A DNA stretch of 30,611 bases, from positions 1-30,611 of the forward strand of contig CAMLHT010000004.1 of assembly GCA_946479895.1 (NCBI GenBank), given 5' to 3'. The translations under genes and the position numbers were made by a program. Below are positions 21,818 to 30,611 of this stretch, in pieces. How positions within the stretch are numbered: position 1 is the first letter of the stretch; each line of letters begins with the position of its first letter. The DNA comes from an uncultured Gemmatimonadota bacterium. GTDB taxonomy: Bacteria > Gemmatimonadota > Gemmatimonadetes > Gemmatimonadales > Gemmatimonadaceae. Below the pieces are notes generated by a model. That model did no database searches and had not been told where the DNA came from. It saw nothing but the letters and a program-made list of their open reading frames with translations.

Positions 21818-22506
21818 TAGACGTCGCCGTTCGCGGCGTAGTCCTTCCCGTTCTTGTTCTTGTGCTGGACGTACTTGTAGTTGCGCGCGTCGAGCTGGTA
21901 CCGGAGCGCGCCCACGCCGCCGGCCCCCACGGTGATCGTCGCCGTCTGCGCCGGCGCCCGCTCGTGCCAGACGTGCAGGACGTAGGTCCCCGCGGGAACG
22001 TTCCCGATCGAGAAGCGGCCGTCGGCACCCGCCTGCGCGTAGTACGGCGTGCTCACCGCGATGAGGAACGCCGTCATCCGCGGATGGACGTTGCAGTAGA
22101 GGGGATACACGCCGGCCGCCTTCACGACGGTGCTCTTCTTCTTGCCGCGCCCGAACACGTCCGTGTCGAACGGCCCCTGGCTCGCCTTGGAGAAGACGTT
22201 GTGGCTGAAGGGATCCTGGTTGCTGAACTCGACCTTGCTGCCCTCGGGCAGGATGCGGACGTGCGACGCGAACTGGCGCGACTGGAGCAGGATCGATTCG
22301 GTCGTCGGCGTCGGGCGCGCCTTCACGCCCGCGGGAACGTCGAGATAGACCACCGTGTTGCCGAGGTCCTCGGTCTGCTCACCCGGCCGTTCGATGATCG
22401 AGACCTGGCCGCTCACCGGCCCCTGACCGTGTGTGGCGGAAATCGCGACGTTTAGCGCCACGAGCGCCGGAGCGGCGACCTTTGTCACAGCTTTCAGAAT
22501 GCTCAT
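21814..22506 (-). CDS. Exported cupredoxin-domain protein
   Basis: This 230-residue protein has a signal peptide (core VAAPALVALNVAIS, cleavage near ATHG-Q). A plastocyanin-like copper-binding domain at about 30-152 has likely type I copper ligands His102 (FSHNVFS), Cys138, His141 and Met144 (YPLYCNVHPRM), the classical order and spacing. The C-terminal segment (155-210) looks like an Ig/carboxypeptidase-regulatory beta sandwich (FSIGNVPAGTYVLHVWHE), as in the group annotated as methylamine-utilisation-like proteins. It may carry electrons or bind copper in the periplasm. Start is the ATG at 22506, preceded by a purine-rich AGGGTAGGG. The next gene on the strand, overlapping by 4 bases, is the membrane Ser/Thr kinase, which suggests a functional link. 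Confidence 0.85.
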   Translation of the reverse strand: MSILKAVTKVAAPALVALNVAISATHGQGPVSGQVSIIERPGEQTEDLGNTVVYLDVPAGVKARPTPTTESILLQSRQFASHVRILPEGSKVEFSNQDPFSHNVFSKASQGPFDTDVFGRGKKKSTVVKAAGVYPLYCNVHPRMTAFLIAVSTPYYAQAGADGRFSIGNVPAGTYVLHVWHERAPAQTATITVGAGGVGALRYQLDARNYKYVQHKNKNGKDYAANGDVY

Positions 22507-22526
22507 GTCCCTACCCTGTGTTCGCC

Positions 22527-23798
22527 ATGTCCCTGCCTCGCACTAAAGTATCGCCGGGATGGGTCGCCGGCATGGTGATCCTCGTCGCGTCGGCCTCGGC
22601 GCCAGCGGCAATCGCGCAATCCGACACTTCTCGCGCGCGGATGGACTCCATGGCGGCGGCGCTCCGCGAGGCACAGGCCCGGCTGGACGCCCTCGAGCAG
22701 AAGGTCCAGGAATCGACCGAGAACGGTGTTCACACGCGCAGTGGAACGCGCCTCGAGCTCACCGGCCGCGTCGTCCTCCAGGCTTTCGCCAACAGCGGCC
22801 GCGTGAACAACGTCGACGATCCGCAGTTCGCGCGGGCTGATGCCACGGGGCCCGAGCGCGGAGGCGGGATGTCCATGCGGCAGACGATTCTCGCCTTCCG
22901 GGCATCGTCGCCCGACGTCGCCGGCGCGCAGTTCGCCGGTGACATCGCGACCGACTTCTACGGAGGCCAGATGCCATCAGGCGGCGGACGAACGTTCCCG
23001 CTCATCCGGCTCCGCACGGCGAAGGCGCTGCTCCGCTGGTCACACTCCGAGCTGATGGTCGGCCAGGAGGTGCCGCTGGTGGCGCAGCTCAACCCGGTGA
23101 GCATCGCCGCCTCGGGCACTCCGCTCTTCGCCACCGCCGGCAACCTGTGGCTGTGGCTTCCGCAGGCGCGCATCACCCTGGGCGGCTTTCGCCCGAACAC
23201 CGCCGCGATCCAGCTCGCCGTCGTGGCGCCGACGAGTGGAGACCCGGCCAACACGTTCGACACGGACCTGGACCTGGCCGAGCGCACGAGCCGGCCGTTC
23301 GTGCAGGGCCGGCTGCGCTTCCGGTGGGAGATGAGCGAGCGTCCAGGCGAGATCGGCTGCGGCGCGCACGTGGGATGGATCTCCGACCGGGCCACGCGGA
23401 GCGAGGCGGTCGCATGCGACCTCCTCGCGCCATGGTCGATCTTCGAGCTGCGCGCCGAAGCGTTCACCGGCCAGGCATTGCGCGGCCTGGGCGGCGGCAT
23501 CGGCCAGTCCCTCACGGCGTTCGGCGATCCCGTCGTCGGCGTCGGCGGCTGGGCCCAGCTGAACGTCAACCCGAGCGCGATCTGGGGATTCGGCGGCGGG
23601 TGCGGCGTGGACGATCCCGACGACTTCGACCTTCCGCCCACGGCGCGGCTCCGCAACGCCTCGTGCGGCGCGCACTTCATCACGCATCCATCGGGACCCC
23701 TCGTGCTGAGCGCGGAATGGAGGCGGATCGTGACGACGTACGCGTCGGGGCGGTTCGGCGTCGATCACCTGAATCTCGGATTCGGATTCGAGTTCTAG
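22527..23798 (+). CDS. Porin-like outer-membrane beta-barrel protein
   Basis: This 423-residue protein has a signal peptide (MSLPRTK n-region, core GMVILVASASAPAA, cleavage after IAQ) and a short coiled coil (about 35-62, SMAAALREAQARLDALEQK) typical of porins that trimerise or contact peptidoglycan. Alternating beta strands rich in Gly and aromatics follow, ending in GFGFEF, a terminal Phe as expected for Bam-dependent outer-membrane barrels. It resembles phosphate-selective or carbohydrate porin-like proteins, but the family is not recognised firmly. Start is the ATG at 22527, only 20 bp from the divergent cupredoxin start; no ribosome-binding site is visible. An in-frame ATG at 22572 would lose the charged n-region. 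Upstream in-frame codons overlap the cupredoxin gene and are unlikely. Confidence 0.75.
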   Translation: MSLPRTKVSPGWVAGMVILVASASAPAAIAQSDTSRARMDSMAAALREAQARLDALEQKVQESTENGVHTRSGTRLELTGRVVLQAFANSGRVNNVDDPQFARADATGPERGGGMSMRQTILAFRASSPDVAGAQFAGDIATDFYGGQMPSGGGRTFPLIRLRTAKALLRWSHSELMVGQEVPLVAQLNPVSIAASGTPLFATAGNLWLWLPQARITLGGFRPNTAAIQLAVVAPTSGDPANTFDTDLDLAERTSRPFVQGRLRFRWEMSERPGEIGCGAHVGWISDRATRSEAVACDLLAPWSIFELRAEAFTGQALRGLGGGIGQSLTAFGDPVVGVGGWAQLNVNPSAIWGFGGGCGVDDPDDFDLPPTARLRNASCGAHFITHPSGPLVLSAEWRRIVTTYASGRFGVDHLNLGFGFEF

Positions 23799-23813
23799 AT
23801 CGAACAGCTCATT

Positions 23814-23965
23814 CGCGGTGAAAGATGCTGTGTGCGCGGATTGCGCTGATGAACGCAGAAGAAACAATCCGGGCGCGGCAGAGACTTCAGGGTGTCTCTA
23901 CCGCGCCCGGTTCGTCGTTTCCGCGTTCATCAGCGCAATCCGCGTACAAGGCATCTTTCACCGCG
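23814..23965. repeat. ~150-nt near-perfect palindrome between convergent genes
   Basis: The outer arms 23814-23865 and 23917-23965 are complementary over about 45 pairs, with three mismatches and a 3-base indel, and include an uninterrupted GCGGATTGCGCTGATGAACGC block. Within them, 23869-23885 pairs with 23894-23910 at 16 of 17 positions around an 8-base loop. The structure fills the gap between the porin stop and the convergent kinase stop, so a transcript from either side would form a very stable stem. Possible roles are a bidirectional terminator, an RNA-protecting structure, or a non-autonomous palindromic element inserted between gene ends. Confidence 0.85.
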
Positions 23966-23973
23966 CATGACGC

Positions 23974-25752
23974 CTACTTCGTGTGCGCCGCTGCCGCCTT
24001 CACCACTACGGATGTGTCGGACTTTCGCCCGGCCTTCGCCGGAATGACGCGTGATTCCCGCTCCTCCGCGACGGTGTTGGTTCCCGCCTGATCCCCCGCG
24101 CCGCCGCGAATCTCCACTTCGGCGGGCAGGGTCAGCGTGAACGTGCTCCCTTCCTTGACCGTGCTTCGCACGGTCAGCGTGCCCTGGAGCAGCTCGGCGA
24201 GCCGGCGTGAGATCGGCAGTCCGAGGCCCGTTCCGTCCTGCAGCTGCGTCTTGCCGAGCTGCACGAACTCGTGGAAGATGCGCTCCTGGTCCTGCGGCGG
24301 GATGCCCGGGCCGTGGTCCGTCACCTCGATGACGACACCGCCGTCCTCGCGCTGCCTGCACGTCACGTCGATCGGCTTGCCGCTGCCGAACTTGATGGCG
24401 TTCGAGAGGAGGTTGAGCAGGATCTGCCGCACGCGGCGCGGATCGGTGACGATACGCAGCTCCTCGGTCATCTCGAGCGACAGCGTCGACCCGTGCTCGT
24501 CGGCGAGTGGCCGGACGGTGACGAACAGGTCCTCGATGAGCGTGGGGAACGTCACCGGCTGGAGGCGGAGGTCGATCTTCCCGGCTTCGATCTTCGAGAG
24601 GTCCAGGACGTCGTTGACCAGCTCGAGGAGGTGGCGTGCCGCGCGCTGGGTGCGCTCGATGCCTTCGGCCTGCTTGTCGTTCAGCGGGCCGTAGATGCGC
24701 TCGAGCAGCAGGGTGCTGTAGCCCAGCACGGCGTTGATCGGCGTGCGGAGCTCGTGGCTCATCGAGGCGTAGAACCGGCTCCGCGCCGTCATCGCCCGCT
24801 CGAGGTCGAGCTGGCGGATGTTCAGCTCCTCGTTCGCCGCCTTCAGCTCGGCCGTCGTCTCGGCGAGGGACTCGGCCTGGCGGCGGAGGCGCTCCTCGTG
24901 GGCGACGCGCTCGGAGACGTCGCGCAGGATGATCGTGTAGATGTTGCCGTTGGGCGTCTCCATGCACGAGACGGAGGCCTCGATCGGGAAGGTCTCGCCG
25001 TTGGCGCGGATGGCCTGCATGGACGTCGGCGTCGTGGGGCTCGAGATCCGGCCCGTGGTGCCGCCCGCCACGTTGATGATCTTCTGCATCACCCCGGCGC
25101 GGTCCGGCTTCGGGAAGAACTGCAGCACCGAGGAGCCCATCGCCTGCGAGGCCGGGCATCCGAAGACCCGTTCGGCCGTGCTGTTGAAGAGCGTGACCGT
25201 TCCCTTCGCGTCGATGGCGATGATCGCGTCCATCGCCGATCCGACGATGTCGCGGAAGCGCGCCTCCGACTGGAGCAGCTCGCGCATGTGGCGCAGCTCC
25301 ATCTCCTGCCGCTCCGCCACGTGGAGCTGCTGCTCCTGCTCGGCGATCTTGATCTGCTTGAGGTGGAGGTCGACGAGGGCGGCGACCTTCGACCGCAGGA
25401 TCTCCGGCTGGAACGGCTTGAAGAGATAGTCGACCGCGCCGACCGAATAGCCCGTGAAGACGTACTCGTCTTCCTTCGAGATGGCGGTGAGGAAGATGAT
25501 CGGGATGTGCCGCGTGCGCTCGCGCGACTTCACGATCCGCGCGACCTCGAAGCCGTTCATGCCCGGCATCTGCACGTCGAGCAGGATGACCGCGAAGTCG
25601 TGGGCGAGCAGGGCGCGGAGGGCGTCCTCGCCGGACTGGGCGCGGATGAGCGTGTGCCCGAGCGGCTCGAGGATCGCCTCGAGGGCGAGCAGGTTCTCCG
25701 GCCGGTCGTCGACCAGCAGGATCTCGACGCGGCTCGCGAGCGGGGAGGTCAT
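23974..25752 (-). CDS. Receiver-PAS histidine kinase
   Basis: This 592-residue protein has a receiver domain at 9-125 (Asp59 in VILLDVQMPGMNG; Lys in FKPF at 112), a coiled coil, a PAS domain at about 163-283, a second coiled coil, then HisKA with MSHELRTPIN (His333). The ATPase domain has N-box NLLSNAIKFG, G1 DHGPGIP, F-box FHEFVQ and G2 GTGLGLPIS. An N-terminal receiver ahead of the kinase suggests it accepts phosphate from another kinase, plausibly the large hybrid kinase of the same operon. Start is the ATG at 25752, with GGAGG 8 bases upstream and an ATGA overlap with the CheB stop. The C-terminal ~35 residues lie beyond the kinase fold and include a repeat-derived segment. Confidence 0.92.
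   Translation of the reverse strand: MTSPLASRVEILLVDDRPENLLALEAILEPLGHTLIRAQSGEDALRALLAHDFAVILLDVQMPGMNGFEVARIVKSRERTRHIPIIFLTAISKEDEYVFTGYSVGAVDYLFKPFQPEILRSKVAALVDLHLKQIKIAEQEQQLHVAERQEMELRHMRELLQSEARFRDIVGSAMDAIIAIDAKGTVTLFNSTAERVFGCPASQAMGSSVLQFFPKPDRAGVMQKIINVAGGTTGRISSPTTPTSMQAIRANGETFPIEASVSCMETPNGNIYTIILRDVSERVAHEERLRRQAESLAETTAELKAANEELNIRQLDLERAMTARSRFYASMSHELRTPINAVLGYSTLLLERIYGPLNDKQAEGIERTQRAARHLLELVNDVLDLSKIEAGKIDLRLQPVTFPTLIEDLFVTVRPLADEHGSTLSLEMTEELRIVTDPRRVRQILLNLLSNAIKFGSGKPIDVTCRQREDGGVVIEVTDHGPGIPPQDQERIFHEFVQLGKTQLQDGTGLGLPISRRLAELLQGTLTVRSTVKEGSTFTLTLPAEVEIRGGAGDQAGTNTVAEERESRVIPAKAGRKSDTSVVVKAAAAHTK
24024..24051. repeat. REP-like palindromic sequence in the kinase C-terminal tail
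   Basis: TTCGCCCGGCCTTCGCCGGAATGACGCG is the familiar bacterial repeat core reading CGTCATTCCGGCGAAGGCCGG on the other strand, with the inner palindrome CCGGCGAAGGCCGG. Its translation in the kinase frame is VIPAKAG, a hallmark string of this repeat in unrelated proteins. The second half of a full repeat pair is not evident. Confidence 0.6.
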
Positions 25753-26378
25753 GGCGTGGCCTCCGGGTTCGCGGCGCGCCGGACCCGGGCGGCCCTGGGA
25801 TCCTCGCGCATGGCGCCCAGCTCGCCGATGAGCGCCCCGATCTGGGCGATGGTCATGACGCGCGCGTTCGGCACGGCCTTGAGCGCGGCTGCCGGCATCG
25901 TCGGGCTCTCGGCGGTCGCGGGCTCCTGGACCAGGGCCAGCCCGCCGCGGCTGGCGATGCGCCGCAGCCCTTCGGCGCCGTCGGCATTCGCGCCCGTGAG
26001 CACGGCCCCGATGGCCTTCGCCCCGAATGTGTCGGCGGCGGACGAGAAGGTCAGGTCGATCGAAGGCCGGCTGTAGCGGATGGGCTCCTCCACCGAGAGC
26101 GTGAAGTATTCACGCTCGATCAGCAGATGATAATCGGGCGGGGCGACGTACACCGAGCCCGGCTCGATCGGGGCCTTGTCCTCCACCTCGCAGACCCGCA
26201 GCTGGGTCCGGTCCTGGAGGAACCTCGGGAGCGCGTTGTCGGACTGCTTGTGGCGGTGCTGGATCAGCACGACGGGCATGGTGAGATCCTTCGGCAGCGC
26301 GGCCACGAGCTCGCGGAGGGCGGCCAGCCCGCCCCATGACGTCCCGACGACGGCGATTTCGTAGAGTGGGCTGGTCAC
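25749..26378 (-). CDS. cheB: CheB-type methylesterase domain protein (no receiver)
   Basis: This 209-residue protein consists of a CheB catalytic domain only. The catalytic triad is visible: Ser14 in VGTSWGGL, His41 in LIQHRHK and Asp133 in GANADGAEGL. CheB enzymes demethylate or deamidate glutamates of chemoreceptors; without a receiver this one would not be switched by its own phosphorylation. Start is the GTG at 26378, overlapping the CheR stop as GTGA, with AAGAAG upstream; extending further would read through the CheR frame. Stop overlaps the next kinase as ATGA. No chemoreceptor, CheA or CheW is present in the visible part of the operon, so the substrate may be another protein. Confidence 0.93.
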   Translation of the reverse strand: MTSPLYEIAVVGTSWGGLAALRELVAALPKDLTMPVVLIQHRHKQSDNALPRFLQDRTQLRVCEVEDKAPIEPGSVYVAPPDYHLLIEREYFTLSVEEPIRYSRPSIDLTFSSAADTFGAKAIGAVLTGANADGAEGLRRIASRGGLALVQEPATAESPTMPAAALKAVPNARVMTIAQIGALIGELGAMREDPRAARVRRAANPEATP

Positions 26379-27240
26379 TTGATCTTCTTGTAGATCTTCT
26401 CGCGCGCGTCGAGCCGCTCGTAGCACTCCTCGAACTCCGAGAAGCGCAGTGATTCCTTGCTGCCCAGCGCCAGCACGCCGAAGTTGACCAGGCTGTCGTA
26501 GAAGAGCTTCTGCACGCGGTGCTGAAGGTCGCGGTCGAAATAGATCAGGACGTTGCGGCAGAAGATGACGTTGAACTCGCTGAACGAGTGGTCGGTCACC
26601 AGGTTGTGCTGCGAGAACACGACGTTCTTCGTGAGGTGCGCGTTGAACAGCGCGCCGTCGTATTTCGCGGTGTAGTACTCGGAGAACGACCGCGTGCCGC
26701 CGGCCTTGATGTAGTTCTCCGTGTATTCCTGCATGCGGTTGAGCGGGAAGATCCCGCTGCGCGCGTGGCGCAGCACGACCTCGTTGATGTCGGTCGCGTA
26801 GATGCGGGCCCGCTCGAGCAGCCCTTCCTCCTCGAGGAGGATGGCCGTCGAGTAGACCTCCTCGCCCGTCGAGCAGCCGGCGTGCCAGACGCGGATGAAC
26901 GGATACGTCCGCAGCAGCGGCACCACCGTCTCCCGGAACACCCGGTAGAAGCCGGGATCGCGGAACATCGCGGTGACGTTGACCGAGAGGTCGAGGAGCA
27001 TCCGGTCGAGCGCGGCGGGATCGTGCAGCACCCTCGCCTGGAGGGCCGAGATCGTCGTCAGCCGCTCGGCCTCCACGCGCTTCCACAGTCGCCGCCGGAG
27101 CGACGCGTGCGCGTACGCGCGGAAATCGAACCCGTACCGCTGGAAGATCCCTTCCAGCAGCAGCTCGATCTCGAGTCGCTCGAGATCGGGGTCGTAGGAG
27201 ACCGGCGGGCCGCCGAGCTGCGACTGGCCCGCCGGCACGA

Positions 27241-27244
<4 letters not shown>
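26375..27244 (-). CDS. cheR: CheR-type protein methyltransferase
   Basis: This 289-residue, SAM-dependent enzyme methylates glutamates of chemoreceptors. It shows the N-terminal helical domain (25-95, ending LSVNVTAMFRDP) and the SAM-binding core: motif I VWHAGCSTGEEVYS at 119-132, acidic loop IYATDINEVVL at 148-158, and NVIFCRNVLIYFD at 225-237. Length is normal for CheR. Start is taken as the GTG at 27244, which makes a GTGA overlap with the upstream kinase stop like the other junctions of this operon. The in-frame ATG at 27256 would add four residues and is equally acceptable. Together with CheB it forms a methylation pair inside a two-component operon. Confidence 0.93.

Positions 27245-30611
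<3,367 letters not shown>

Noticed and set aside
26379..27086. N-terminal extension of the CheB frame over the CheR gene
   Set aside because: It has no conserved sequence; the catalytic domain starts at the GTGA overlap and CheR occupies this DNA.

Overview
The window is about 30.6 kb of high-GC bacterial DNA, almost fully coding. Gene content suggests an aerobic Gram-negative-like soil or environmental bacterium, most plausibly Gemmatimonadota, with Acidobacteriota as the main alternative. The supporting traits are an outer-membrane porin-like protein, large secreted PIG-L-type deacetylase, secreted six-bladed propeller protein, GxxExxY protein, membrane Ser/Thr kinase, many hybrid histidine kinases and frequent NTGA start/stop overlaps. 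This taxonomic call is inference; no rRNA or marker tree is available.

Layout. (1) 1-1108: 3' part of an MFS transporter. (2) 1111-5756: an accessory stretch. It starts with a small GxxExxY gene enclosed by ~58-bp imperfect inverted repeats, followed by a zinc-metalloprotease-like lipoprotein. Then comes a compact three-gene unit of noticeably lower GC: a secreted 11-cysteine peptide, a membrane-anchored DsbA-like oxidoreductase and a secreted beta-propeller protein, closed by a strong hairpin terminator. (3) 5759-8426 (minus): a PAS/histidine-kinase/receiver hybrid and an ANTAR response regulator. (4) 8512-18238 (minus): a tightly packed operon of 2-oxoglutarate dehydrogenase E1, PIG-L protein, a 46-residue membrane protein, a sodium:solute symporter, a lipoprotein with TPR-like repeats and type II NADH dehydrogenase. 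(5) 18306-22506 (minus): cupredoxin-domain protein, membrane sensor Ser/Thr kinase and GAF histidine kinase. (6) 22527-23798 (plus): a porin-like outer-membrane protein, divergent from the cupredoxin gene with only 20 bp between start codons. (7) 23814-23965: a ~150-nt near-perfect palindrome. (8) 23974-30611 (minus): a signalling operon of HAMP/GAF/histidine-kinase/triple-receiver protein (5' end outside the window), CheR, CheB and receiver-PAS-histidine kinase.

The two parts most worth attention are the inverted-repeat-bounded GxxExxY gene, which looks like a small mobile or passenger element, and the Cys-rich peptide/DsbA/propeller unit, which looks like a dedicated secreted disulfide-peptide system. 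Three palindromic repeat families also occur at gene edges. In two cases repeat sequence appears to have been incorporated into reading frames, at the N-terminus of the PIG-L protein and the C-terminus of a histidine kinase.

Limits. Start codons are chosen by domain boundaries, overlaps and visible ribosome-binding sites. All family calls were made by reading motifs, without database searches.
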